From: Oehlia diaphana
Lineage: Eukaryota > Glomeromycota > Glomeromycetes > Glomerales > Glomeraceae
Direction of reading: 5' to 3'
NCBI GenBank assembly: GCA_003833135.1
Contig: QZLH01000325.1
Location: forward strand, 20,528-57,258
DNA length: 36,731 nt
The first letter of the stretch is position 1; every line of letters starts with the position of its first letter. Positions 20,682 through 31,051 of this stretch are shown here, piece by piece. Position numbers and translations under genes: made by a program. The notes beneath the pieces were generated by a model. The model was not told where the DNA came from. It was given only the letters and a program-made list of their open reading frames with translations, and made no database searches.

Positions 20682-22127
20682 TTAGTGACTCTTTTTTGCT
20701 TTATAAATTTCTAATAAATCTGAGTCTTCATCATCATAATAATGGATAAACTTTTTAATTACTCCTTTTTTTTTATATCTTTCGATTAAATCAATTAATT
20801 CATCATATCCACTTTCATCATAGTGATGATATCTTTCTATTTTAAATTTTAATAAAATAGGATGTCTACCTTCCCAATTATCAAGAAATAATTTTAAAGA
20901 TTCTAATTTAGGATTGTCATTAGTATATTTGAAAGCGAATTCAAATAAACTAGGTGGTGATGATTTAGCTAAAATGTTGAATAAATTATCCCAAGAATAT
21001 CTTTCATGATCAACGTTGTAATAAAAATAAATACAAAAATCCAATCTTTTTAAATGTTGACAATTAATTAATAATTTTTCAAAATCTATATTATTCTTAT
21101 TCTTATATAAAAATTCAAGATACATAAGGTCTGGACAATTTTGATAAATAGCCTGAATAAATTTTTTATCATCAATCACAGTTACCGCATCATGATTATG
21201 ATGATAATAAATTTTAATGAGATTTCTGCCAGAACTTTCAATTAAATTTATCAAATAATTAATTGGTATGTCACAAGCGATTAAAGTATGTAAGGAAGGT
21301 AAAGTTAAATCTTTTATATTATCCCATTCCAATTTAACAAATGGACTAGCATTTATCAATTTTAGAATTTTCAAATTTACGAAAGAAGTAAGAACTTTCG
21401 TTTTAGGTTGTTCCCATGTACTAAAATATTGTATAGTATCCGCATGTTTGATCAATGAATTTTCAATAATTTTACGTGAAGACCTTCTCCTATTTAGAAA
21501 ACTAATAATAAATAATTCTTTTTGATTTTCAATTAACTTAGCAATTTGATAATTATAATCATTCTCATAAGAATAAATTTTCAATTCTTTAATAGATTTG
21601 CATGTTTTCGTCAATATTGATAAAGTATTATCATTTACTTTACCATTACATTTAAGGAATACTATTTCTGAAAAACACTGTTCAACTTCAGGAATGAGAT
21701 GATAGTCATGATTATTGGGCATATAAAGATGTGTATAATCTGCATTTTTATTAATAAAAAGTTTGAGTACATCATTTCTAAATTCTTCATATTGAATATA
21801 TTTATTCATCATATTTTCGATTACTTCTAGATTTAAATGTCTACAAAAACTTATATAATTAAACAAAGGTTTCTTATATGAATTTGTAAAAAAATTAAAG
21901 TGATGATCTAAATTAGTTCTTGCTTCATCTGATAAATGTGAAATAATTACGTTTAATAATATTTCCTTCTTCCAAAGAGTTGAATGTTTCCAAGGATTTC
22001 TCCACAAAATTGGAATAACTATTTCACACCAAATTTTATTAACTCTAAGACATGAAGCAAGAGATTTTTTGTCATGATGCAATTCTTCAAATATCAGATA
22101 AAGAATATCTCTATATAATATTGACAT
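20682..22127 (-). CDS. F-box protein with LRR-like C-terminus (481 aa, intronless)
   Basis: A single open frame codes for 481 residues. Residues 1-46 form an F-box (LYRDILYLIFEEL, then SLASCLRVNKIWCEIVIPIL, then WRNPW), the motif that binds Skp1 in SCF ubiquitin ligases. The rest contains spaced leucine-rich segments (for example LKILKLINASPF, LPSLHTLIACDIP, CPDLMYLEFL, CQHLKRLDF), the usual substrate-recognition region in this large fungal family. Length and layout match the lineage-expanded F-box proteins of Glomeromycotina. The start is the first ATG, just downstream (in gene orientation) of an A/T homopolymer next to the assembly gap, so the promoter is not fully visible. The frame is intact with no introns. 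The substrate is unknown. Confidence 0.85.
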   Translation of the reverse strand: MSILYRDILYLIFEELHHDKKSLASCLRVNKIWCEIVIPILWRNPWKHSTLWKKEILLNVIISHLSDEARTNLDHHFNFFTNSYKKPLFNYISFCRHLNLEVIENMMNKYIQYEEFRNDVLKLFINKNADYTHLYMPNNHDYHLIPEVEQCFSEIVFLKCNGKVNDNTLSILTKTCKSIKELKIYSYENDYNYQIAKLIENQKELFIISFLNRRRSSRKIIENSLIKHADTIQYFSTWEQPKTKVLTSFVNLKILKLINASPFVKLEWDNIKDLTLPSLHTLIACDIPINYLINLIESSGRNLIKIYYHHNHDAVTVIDDKKFIQAIYQNCPDLMYLEFLYKNKNNIDFEKLLINCQHLKRLDFCIYFYYNVDHERYSWDNLFNILAKSSPPSLFEFAFKYTNDNPKLESLKLFLDNWEGRHPILLKFKIERYHHYDESGYDELIDLIERYKKKGVIKKFIHYYDDEDSDLLEIYKAKKSH

Positions 22128-22136
22128 TTTTAATTA

Positions 22137-22144
<8 letters not shown>

Positions 22145-22171
<27 letters not shown>

Positions 22172-22473
22172 GTTTTTATTTTTTTTTTTTNNNNNNNNNN
22201 NNNNNNNNNNNNNNNNNNNNNNNNNNNNNNNNNNNNNNNNNNNNNNNNNNNNNNNNNNNNNNNNNNNNNNNNNNNNNNNNNNNNNNNNNNNNNNNNNNNN
22301 NNNNNNNNNNNNNNNNNNNNNNNNNNNNNNNNNNNNNNNNNNNNNNNNNNNNNNNNNNNNNNNNNNNNNNNNNNNNNNNNNNNNNNNNNNNNNNNNNNNN
22401 NNNNNNNNNNNNNNNNNNNNNNNNNNNNNNNNNNNNNNNNNNNNNNNNNNNNNNNNNNNNNNNNNNNNNNNNN
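22145..22473. other. T homopolymer followed by an assembly gap (283 N)
   Basis: A poly-T run (22145-22190, with one G and one A) leads into N from 22191 to 22473. ORFs reported across it are artefacts. The sequence right of the gap is a copy of the repeat at 23755, so the gap probably reflects a collapsed or unresolved repeat. Confidence 0.95.
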
Positions 22474-22587
22474 TAATGAAAAAATGCCAAACCCAGCATT
22501 TTTCGAGTCAAAAAAAGTAGAAGTCCATTAAATGAATAAAAAATGTCAAATTTGATGTTTTTCTATTAAATGAATCAAAAAAAAAAA

Positions 22588-22600
<13 letters not shown>
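22474..22600. repeat. Copy of the AATGAAAAAATGCC repeat next to the gap
   Basis: The sequence from AATGAAAAAATGCCAAACCC to AAATGAATCAAAAAAA is essentially identical to 23756-23870, about 1.28 kb away. Such identity in AT-rich DNA means either recent duplication or an assembly artefact at the gap. Confidence 0.75.
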
Positions 22601-22618
<18 letters not shown>

Positions 22619-22879
22619 GGAGTCAATGTTATATTGTGGCTTGTTGTACAAGCGTGTTGATCTTTTTTACATACGTCAGACCTAATTATAAATATTTAGT
22701 CACACAATGATGCAACATTATCGTAATGTATGATGATCCGCATATAGATTAGTTTCTTATTATTAAATTGAACATAGTAAGTATTTTAGAATGTTCATAC
22801 AAAATTTCTTTTATCATATCTGATCAGTTTAATACTATTTATTAATTAAGTTAATTAACTCTTACATATCAAAAATATG

Positions 22880-23460
22880 CACTATCACAGGTTGAAGAGC
22901 ACCATTGTCCAAATTTCAAAAAATGCAAATTCTACATTTTCCTGGAAAATGGTGGGGAATTGTGGAAAATACTGCATTACACTGAGCAATTTTTTGGAAT
23001 AGCATTGTTACAACATTGTCCAATTTAGCAAATTTTATGAAAATTTGGGAAAATGCTACATTAAACCTCAAATGTAACATTTTGTAACATTGTTATAACA
23101 TTGTCAAATTTTGCTTTTTTTTTTGTCAAATGTTGTCAAATGGTAATTTTTTATGAAAATTCTATATTTTTTTGTTAAATGTTACATATTTTCAGCAAAT
23201 TTACATTTTTTTGGTCAAATGTTTCATTTTCATCAGAATGTTAAAATGTTACATTTTTTTTTTTGGAAAATGCTCAATAATATAGTATTACACTGGAAAA
23301 TGTAGCATTTCACCAAATTACACTAAAAAGTATCACAATTATCGCATTTTTTGGAAAATTCACATTACATTAAATTATACTGAAAAATGTAGAATATACT
23401 AGATTATGTAATATTGCACCAAAAAACACCACAATTACCCTAGACAATGTAGCATTATAC
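22880..23460. repeat. Degenerate repeats of ATGTwrCATTTT-like units
   Basis: The segment is dominated by variants of ATGTTACATTTT, AACATTGT and TGTAGCATT at irregular spacing on both strands. No coding frame is present. It looks like an old, diverged minisatellite. Confidence 0.5.
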
Positions 23461-23469
23461 TAAAAAGTA

Positions 23470-23625
23470 CCAGATCTGAATGGGTCAGATTAACCCAGGT
23501 GACCCAATAGGTTGACCCAAAAAATTTGGGTTGGGTAGCAAATTTAATAACCCAACCTTGGATCAGGTCAGTCACAAGTTGGGTACCTGACCTGACCTGT
23601 TGACCTGATATATTTTGAGTCAAAA
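23470..23625. repeat. GGGTCAGGTCA/TGACCCA inverted-repeat element
   Basis: Clusters of TGACCC, GGGTTGGGT, AACCCAACC, CAGGTCA and TGACCTGACC occur on both strands and fold back on each other. The same vocabulary appears in the insert at 25122-25594, suggesting one family. The 68-aa minus ORF over it is not a gene. Confidence 0.55.
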
Positions 23626-23754
23626 AAAGACATTTCAGCATTTTTTATATATAAAAAATGCCAATCCATTTTTTTGAACTGAATCTGACGTTTATTCATA
23701 AAAATAATAATAATAAATGTCTTTTTTAATTAAAAAAAAATAAAAAATGTTTTT

Positions 23755-24120
23755 TTAATGAAAAAATGCCAAACCCAGCATTTTTCGAGTCAAAAAAAGT
23801 AGAAGTCCATTAAATGAATAAAAAATGTCAAATTTGATGTTTTTCTATTAAATGAATCAAAAAAAAAAAAACATTTTTTCATTAAATGAATAAAAAAATG
23901 TTTTTTTAATGAAAAAATGCCAAACTCAGCATTTTTTGAATCAAAAAAAGTTGAAGTCCATTAAATGAATAAAAAATGTCAAATTTGATGTTTTTCTATT
24001 AAATGAATCAAAAAAAAACATTTTTTCATTAAATGAATAAAAAAAATGTTTTTTTAATGAAAAAATGCTAAACCTGACATTTTTCATTAAATGAATCAAA
24101 AAAACATTTTTTTAATGAAA
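23755..24120. repeat. Tandem repeat, about 130-150 bp unit, 2.5 copies
   Basis: Units start with TTTTTTTAATGAAAAAATGC (near 23750, 23905 and 24050) and contain TTAAATGAATAAAAAATGTC and TTTGATGTTTTTCTATTAAA. The third copy is shortened. The palindromic ATTTTTTCATTAAATGAAT pieces recur in each. Confidence 0.7.
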
Positions 24121-24394
24121 CAGAGTTATACCCTAGGGCCGGTGACTGGCCCTTACTAAAAGTATGATATATACCATAAATTTTAACACTTATTTGCAGA
24201 AACAATAATATTGGTAATATATAATTTATTTTTTTTTCATTTAAAATAATTTAATTTATTGTTCTTTTGCATTTTGATTTAATAATCTTGTAATTGGCTT
24301 TAAAAAAAGAAATATTATGAATTTTTTAATTTATAAAAAACATTTAACAATTTTTATTTAAAAATTTTATATAAAATGTACATCAGGAAATTTT

Positions 24395-24612
24395 TTAGGG
24401 TGCAGATCTGTGAAGAACTGCAAAATTTACAGTTCTCTGCATTTTTTTTTGCACTTTTTAATGCATTTCTGCGAAGTTCTGCGAATTTTGCAATTTTGCA
24501 GATTACCGCAGAAATTTTTTATAAAATTTGCAAAATTCTGCAATTTTACAGATTTCTGCAGATTGATTAAAAAAATTCTGCAGTAATCTGCAAAATTGCA
24601 GAATCTGCAGCT
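24395..24612. repeat. Foldback element rich in CTGCA/TTTGCA
   Basis: Many TCTGCA, CTGCGAA and TTTTGCAGA blocks. The segment at about 24482-24525 is an inverted copy of 24567-24611 (both carry TCTGCAATTTTGCAGATTAC or its near match), giving a strong hairpin. The small ORFs here and on the opposite strand are by-products. Confidence 0.6.
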
Positions 24613-24675
24613 AATGTCATACATTACACGTATCAAAAGTTTAAAAAAGATGAAAAAAAGGATCATCTTTTTTAA

Positions 24676-24787
24676 GCTCCCTTCTACTTTGTCCCTCCCT
24701 ATTATCCCTCCCCTTCCCTTTCATCCTTCTCTTTCCCTTCATCCTTCCCTTCCCTTTCATTCTCTTCTTTCCACTTCTTTTTCTTGA
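24676..24787. repeat. Pyrimidine-rich microsatellite (CCCTTCCCTTT-like)
   Basis: About 110 bp of almost pure C/T on the plus strand with degenerate CCTTCCCTTTCAT units. Confidence 0.75.
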
Positions 24788-25121
24788 AAGTAATATAAGT
24801 TTCGTTTTGAAACTTACATATATTATATACTTTTTTTTAATTCTTTTTTATTTTTAAATTTAAGAAATGAATTAACATTTCTTTTCATTATTTTTTTGTA
24901 GAACACCAGCGCTAGTTGAACTATAGAATTCAAGTAGGCTTTCAAAGATCAGTAAAACCAAGATTTGTAAGTATGTTACGAATCTTGGTTCTTTATATTT
25001 ATTTTTTTTGTAATATTAATGAACAGTTACTAACCATTCTTTTTCTTTTATTTTTTAGGTTTTGGGCAGACTTCTGAGTTTCAAAGAATAACAAAAAACT
25101 AAGATTCATAAGTAAGTACAA

Positions 25122-25594
25122 ATTAGAGTTTTGAATGGGTCAGGTCAGGTCAGGTTAACCTGAAATTTTTTTTCAGGTCAGGTTAGGTCAGGTTATATCA
25201 GGTTATCTATTTAACCTGACCTGAACTGAAACCTGAAATTTTTCAGGATTTTTATTAAAATATCAAAAAAAAAAATGGTGAAAAATACTTTATTGAAATA
25301 TTGCAATCCATTTTTTTATATTAAAATTGTATAAAAAGGTGAATCGCAATATCGCAACTAACTTTTTTTATACAAAATCAATATAAAAATGTGAATTCCA
25401 ATACCATGATTCACTTTTTATATATAAAATTAATATAAAAAGTGAATTATGATACCATAATTCACTTATATAAAATCATAGTTTCAGGTCAACAGGTTAT
25501 TCAGGTTATATTGATGTTACAATCTGAACTGAAACTGAATTGAAATTGCTAAACCTGACTTGATAAATTCAGGTCAACCTGTTCAGAACTCTAG
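25122..25594. mobile_element. Foldback transposon-like insert with AGGTCA repeats in the second array
   Basis: The ends TAGAGTTTTGAATGGGTCAG and the reverse complement TAGAGTTCTGAACAGGTTGA form inverted repeats. The interior has CAGGTCAGGT runs and paired GTGAATTnnGATACCA-like segments. The insert splits one module of the tandem array. The target duplication is not clear. Confidence 0.55.
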
Positions 25595-26572
25595 TGCGAA
25601 TTTTGGTCTTTTTTTCATTTTTTTTTTTAATATTAATAAATGGTTACTAATAACCATACTTTATTTTTTTAGGTCTGGTGGACTTCCAAAAAATGAAAAC
25701 CCAAAGTTTTGTAAATACGAAACTTTATTTTTTTTATTTTTCTTTAATATTAACAAATAGTTACTCATAACCGTTCTTTCTTTATTTTTTTAGGTCTGGT
25801 GGGCTTCTAAAAAATGAAAACCCAAAGTTTCGTAAGTATGAAACTATTTTTTATTTTTTTTTAATATTAATGAACGGGTACTAATAACCATTCTTTTCTT
25901 TATTTTTTAGGTCTGGTGGGCTTCCAAAGAATGAAAACCCAAAGTTTTGTAAGTACAAAACTTTTTTTTGTTTTTTTTTTAATATTAATGGATGGTTACT
26001 AATAACTGTTCTTTTTCTTTATTTTTTTAGGTTTGGTGGGCTTCTAAAGAATGAAAACCCAAAGTATGAAACTATTTTTTTATTTTTTTTAATATTAATG
26101 AATGTTTACTAATAACTGTTTTTTTTTATTTTTTAGGTCCAGTAGGCTTCCAAAAAATGAAAACCCAAAGTTTTGTAAGTACAAAACTTTTTTTATTTTT
26201 TTTAATATTAATGGATGGTTACTAATAACTGTTCTTTTTCTTTATTTTTTTAGGTCAGGTGGGCTTCTAAAGAATGAAAACCCAAAGTTTCGTAAGTACA
26301 AAACTTTTTTTATTTTTTTTAATATTAATGGATGGTTACTAATAACTGTTCTTTTTCTTTATTTTTTTAGGTCAGGTGGGCTTCTAAAGAATGAAAACCC
26401 AAAGTTTCGTAAGTACAAAACTTTTTTTATTTTTTTTAATATTAATGGATGGTTACTAATAACTGTTCTTTTTCTTTATTTTTTTAGGTCAGGTGGGCTT
26501 CTAAAGAATGAAAACCCAAAGTTTCGTAAGTATGAAACTATTTTTTTATTTTTTTTTAATATTAATAAATGG

Positions 26573-27312
26573 TGTCACCCACGTCTGCCACTCATGGATA
26601 AACAAGTATTCTAATAATCATTCTTATTGTACTTTATTTTGCTTGGTTTAGTTTTTATTTTCTTTTTGAACTTAAATTTCAAACTGCAATAGTTTTCCCT
26701 TCTTTTATGACTAATGTTGTTCTTTTGGACTACAAAACCTAGAGAGTTTATGCCTTTCACAACTTTCATTTATTAACCATTAATCAGAGGATTAATGTGG
26801 CACATTTTCATCATAAGAAAATGGCAAAAAGAATGTGTTTGATTATTAATAAAGGATGAATTTTATTTTTGTCAAAAAGACTGCGGTTCAAAAAACTGCA
26901 GAATGCCTCTCGAATTCCACACCTATTTATAACAATTTAATAAAAATTATTCTCCTATATTCTAACTTTCTTTCAAAGATCTTACTAGAACTATAAGAAA
27001 CTATTTCTACCTATTCTCTTGCTACGCCACCTATTTCTTCTAACGACTAACTAAATAAAACTATAAATAGAACTAATCTAAAAATAAAATGAACTATTCT
27101 ATAAATAAAACTAATCTAAAAATAAATAACTATAAATAATATTGTGTAACTATATTCCATTATTTCTTCTAATTATTCTGGTTAAATATTATTCCTTTGG
27201 CTAAATGTTTATCCCTCAGTTAAATATTTATCCGTATTTCTTTTGGTATTTCATTTATTCTTCAGTTAATTATTCTTTTGATCACGTGATTAACCTGGTT
27301 TCAAGGTTTACA
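26573..27312. mobile_element. Solo LTR (740 bp) inserted in the second array
   Basis: It begins TGTCACCCACGTCTGCC and ends GGTTTACA, the usual TG...CA ends of an LTR, and interrupts a module exactly in its ATGGTTACTAATAACC hairpin. The flanks ATGG and ACGG may be a mutated 4-5 bp target duplication. There is no ORF and no second LTR nearby, so it reads as a solo LTR. The start resembles Ty3/gypsy LTRs. Confidence 0.55.
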
Positions 27313-28247
27313 ACGGTTACTAATAACTGTTCTTTTCTTTATTTTTTAGGTCCGGTAGGCTTCCAAAGAATGAAAACCCAAAGTTTTGTAAATACATACA
27401 AAACTTTTATTTTATTTATATTTTTTTATTAATGAATGGTTACTAATAACCATTCTTTTTTTTTTATAGATTCAGCATCTAAGTGAGTTTCTGAAGAACA
27501 GGAAAAAACTAAGATTCGTAAATATTCTATATTACAAATCTTAGTTTTATTAATATTATAGAATAGTTACTAACCATTCCTTTCTTATTTTTATAGGTTC
27601 AGTGGACTTTTGGCGAACAAGAAACCAAGATTTGTAAGAATCATTTTTTTATTTTCTTTTTGTTATTATGGAATGGTTTACTAACTGTTCCTTTTTTTTT
27701 ATAGGATTTGGTGGACTTCTGAAGATCAGAAAAGGAAACTAAGGTTACAAACCTTAGTTTTTTTTAATATTATTACAAATGGCTATTAATAATTGTTCTT
27801 TATTTTTTTAGGTACAGGTGGCTTTCAATTTTCAAATAACCAAAAAAACCAAGATTCGAAGTACGAATCTTGATTATTTTTTTTATTTTTTTTAATATTA
27901 CTAGTTGTAACCTGTTGCTTTACACCAGAATTTGGCTGGAATTATATTATCATCACTTTTTTTTTAATTTGTTAACATTATGTAATAAAACTGGCCAATG
28001 GAAGTAATATTGCACAATTTGGAATTTATTTATACAGGTAATTCAAATATTACAAATTTTTTTAATTATATAGATTATGAATGGTTATTAATAACCATTC
28101 TTTATTTTTTTAGGTTCGGGTAGCCTTTCAATTTCTAAATAATGGAAATTAAGATTCGTAAATAACTACGAATCTTGATTTTTTTATTTTTTATTTTTTA
28201 ATATTATTATAAATGATTATTAATAACAGGTCTTTCTTCTTTTTTAG

Positions 28248-29372
28248 GTTCAGGTTGCCTTCAACAACCAAATTCAGTCTGGGCACTGAAAGACAATGAC
28301 ACATATCTGAAACAACTTGCAGGAAAATGTGTTGAACTTGAATTCCTGATATGGTTGCTACTCCTATCAGTCCTATGACTACTTTTCTAGATGAAGTCTG
28401 ACCTTACATCAGAACAGTTTTTCTGTGATCAGATGAATGGAGGAGCCATGACAATTGGAGAACTAGTGGGAACACTAAGCAAATATAATATAACAACAAT
28501 CAGGAACATGCTGTTTTATGTACAGAAATATCTGGAAGAACATCTTAACATCAAAAATCAAGGACTTGTAATTGCTTTGGATAAGACCATATTGCAGTAA
28601 ATCGTATCTTGGCTGGCAAGCTAATTTCACCATCTGCACTATCAGAAAATAAAGAAATCATCAATTAAAAGAATCAACTAAAGGAGATATATCAGCATGG
28701 TTATCTTACACCTCTATGTGCAATACTGAGTGACATGCACACAACACTTGTGGTGCTTAGAACATCATTGTTACTGGCAGATGCAGAACAAGTATACTCA
28801 GCAGTTGGCAAGATGACAAACTTTCAAAGAATTACAAAATTTCCTTCACTTAATGAGAAAAATGTGGATAATCTGTTAAAACATGCTATTGACTTATCTG
28901 AGTGTGCAATTCCACCTGACAAGTGATGAAAACTTACAGGACAGCCTCATTTTTCAGCTAGTGTTGTTGGTAAGCTGAATGACTCAATAACTTTGATATG
29001 TGTACCAAACAGGATGTATTCATTGATGCAGTTGATTTAGCAATTGATCAACTTAAGAATGATCTGAAGAGCACGTTATGCAAACTTTTTACTAATGATA
29101 AGACAGGAAAGATAGCACATTTACTCAGTCACATAGTTTTAGCATACAAGTTACACAATGGCAAAGTATCATTTGCAAGTATTTTAGAAGTTGACTTTGT
29201 TAATAATGCCTTGTGCAGTCTTCACAATGACTCTGATGGTATACACTTGATCATGGATAAGCCACTGATAATTGAAGTGATGGAAGAGAAGCTAAAAAGC
29301 AGAAATATTGATCACAGTGAAAGGAAATATGCTGGGACCACTTGTCTGACACTGTTTGCAACATTTCAATGA
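28248..29372 (+). pseudogene. Crinkler-like NTPase pseudogene (several frameshifts and stops)
   Basis: Pieces in changing frames read as one protein: DNDTYLKQLAGKCVELEF; MVATPISPMTTFLDEV; LTSEQFFCDQMNGGAMTIGE; YVQKYLEEHLNIKNQGLVIA followed by LD (Walker-B-like); AVNRILAGKLISPSALSEN; GYLTPLCAILSDMHTTLVVL; SAVGKMTNFQRITKFPSLNE; KLTGQPHFSASVVGKL; and AIDQLKNDLKSTLCKLF. The order and the VIALD and LTGxPxF motifs recall the P-loop NTPase region of Crinkler (CRN) family proteins, which are abundant in Glomeromycotina. Breaks: after LDEV, after LDK near 28590, TAA near 28668 and TGA at 28924, so no full product is possible. The last module of the upstream array splices directly into its start. Family identification is from memory of motifs. 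Confidence 0.5.
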
Positions 29373-29438
29373 TTTTGACCTTACAAATCTTCCTTTCCTT
29401 AAAGGTTTTAAAGCATTACAAGGGCCTTAAGCTTCAAA

Positions 29439-29738
29439 TTGATGAAGTTAATACAGCAAATGGATTTTGGAAACAATCATGATGACCTTGAGTTTATGTG
29501 CAAAAAGAATTTATTTTATGGAACTACCATTCATGATTGTATTATTGAATTCACTTTAGGAAAAATCAGACCAGATAGTATGAACTCTGAATTTCTCATT
29601 AATTATCCATGGTGGAATGAACCTCAGGCAGTACAATTGAAAAATAATATCAATTATTTTAAATATATTGAACGATTAATGAATGGGTTACCAGTTTACA
29701 AAATATCTTTGGAATCTTTTATTGCTAAATTGGACTAA
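29439..29738 (+). pseudogene. Open frame of 99 codons, probable C-terminal fragment
   Basis: It reads MMKLIQQMDFGNNHDDLEFM, then YPWWNEPQAVQLKN, ending ISLESFIAKLD and stop. It follows the Crinkler-like pseudogene on the same strand after a short broken stretch and could be its C-terminal part. It could also be an unrelated fragment. Composition is normal coding-like. Confidence 0.35.
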
Positions 29739-29739
29739 A

Positions 29740-29995
29740 AGTCCATTTCTTTTACATATTATAATTAAGAAAGTATCATAGAGTGAAAGTGAAAGTATTC
29801 ACAATGTGACAAGATAGCCCAATTTTTCAAAATAGATATCGAACATTATAATAACATACATAATTATTTAAAATATAATCCACATTAAATAACTAACAAA
29901 AACAATAAATTTAAAAACAATCAGCATATTTTATTATCAAAAATAATTTTATTTATAAGAAAAACAAAAATAAACAAAATAATTTATTATGAGTA
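29740..29995. other. AT-rich spacer, nothing recognised
   Basis: It separates the preceding fragment from the integrase remnant. No repeat or frame is supported. Confidence 0.4.
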
Positions 29996-31051
29996 ATTAG
30001 AAGACATAAATTGGAACCAGTTCTTTTAATATTTCACAACAATTCTACTGCTGCGCATTTCTCAGTTAACACTATATTTGACAAAATTCAATCAAAATAC
30101 TATTGGCCACAAATGTACAATGATATCAGATCTTATGTCATGTCATGTGACTCTTGCCAACAAAGAGGAAAACAAAAGACAAAGTTGCCTTTACATCCTA
30201 TTTCAGTAGAAATCCTTTTTATCAAATAGGAATAGATTTTGTAGAACCTTTACCTATAACTATGAATGGAAATAAATATATAATTATAGCAATGGCTTAT
30301 CTAAAAAGTACGACCTGTAAAAGAAGCTACTGTGGAACAAGCTGCACTTTTTATTTATTAAGAAATAATTTGTCAACATGGATGTCCAGCAAAAATATTA
30401 TCTGATCAAGGAACTCATTTCAGAAATCAAATAATTGAAAAATTAATGGAAAAATTTCAAATAAAACATTTATTTCCAATACCCTACCACCTTTAAACTA
30501 ATGGACTTGTAGAAAGATTTAATTGTACTTTATCAGAATCTTTAGCAAAATTATCAACAGTTCATATTGATAATTGGAATAATTATATTGCACCAATTTT
30601 ATTTGCTTATTGTATTACAAAATATTCAACTACAAAAATTGCATCCTTCTTTTTATTATATGGATAAGATGCTAAACTATCAACTGATCTATTAGAAAAT
30701 AATAAAACTTCTTTAATAAATCACATAGAGAATTTAATGGATCAACTACCCAACTACCTCAAGAAATTGAAATAGCTAAGACAAATATTAAAATATCTCA
30801 GCAAAAACAAAAGGAATGACATGATAGAAAATTACACCATCAAATAAATTTTTCTATTGGAGATAAAGTTTTATATTATGATGCAGCAAAAGAAAAGCAA
30901 TGAACTGGAAAACTAAAATCCAAAATGGAAAGAACTATACAATATTCATCAAGTTGGAGAAAAAGGAGCATACAAATTACAAACTATAGATGGAAAAGTC
31001 TTAAAATTGTATTATGATCAACAAAATTGGGAACCAATAATTGTAGTATAA
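29996..31051 (+). pseudogene. Ty3/gypsy-type retrotransposon integrase, broken
   Basis: The domain order is intact but spread over shifting frames. The zinc-binding H2C2 region (LIFHNNSTAAHF, then YYWPQMYNDIRSYVMSCDSC) is followed by the catalytic core with all three acidic residues visible: GIDFVEPLPI (D), KILSDQGTHFRNQ (D) and GLVERFNCTL (E). The C-terminal part, IGDKVLYYDAAKEKQ and KGAYKLQTIDGKVLKLYYDQ, resembles the chromatin-side tail and ends WEPIIVV-stop. Frameshifts near 30220 and 30310 and several stops (for example near 30494, 30666 and 30902) make it inactive. Reverse transcriptase, protease and LTRs are absent, so this is a fragment. Confidence 0.8.

Larger units (their letters stand above)
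24890..28250 (+). repeat. Second array: tandem intron-like modules with 37-48-nt exon-like parts
   Basis: About 16 modules, most near 117-120 bp: T-rich tract ending TTTTTTAG, an exon-like segment starting GTCTGGTGGGCTTC and ending AAACCCAAAGTTT, a donor GTAAGT/GTAAAT, a TTAATATTAATG spacer, then TACTAATAAC (branch-site-like) and a polypyrimidine tract. AG positions (last base): 25058, 25672, 25793, 25910, 26030, 26136, 26253, 26370, 26487, 27349, 27469, 27596, 27704, 27811, 28113, 28247. Eight successive exon-like segments are 38 nt, so a joined product shifts frame at each step and meets stops. Some modules lack a donor (26031, 27705, 27812). The donor sits in a palindrome (AAGTTTTGTAAGTACAAAAC) and the branch site in another hairpin. 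The 170-aa plus ORF at 26102 reads through introns and is not a real product. Confidence 0.7.

Noticed and set aside
21268..21525. 85-aa plus ORF
   Set aside because: Antisense shadow of the F-box gene.
22170..22520. ORFs across the N gap on both strands
   Set aside because: Consist almost entirely of undefined residues.
23435..23641. 68-aa minus ORF
   Set aside because: Located in the TGACCC/GGGTCA repeat; no protein-like features beyond the repeat.
25673..25710. 38-nt exon-like segment as a coding exon of a repeat protein
   Set aside because: Only one of three frames is open (SGGLPKNENPKF) and a 38-nt length shifts out of it at the next module.
26102..26614. 170-aa plus ORF with repeated SGGLLKNENPKF units
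   Set aside because: It reads straight through donor, branch and acceptor signals of the second array; a chance open frame of near-identical repeats.
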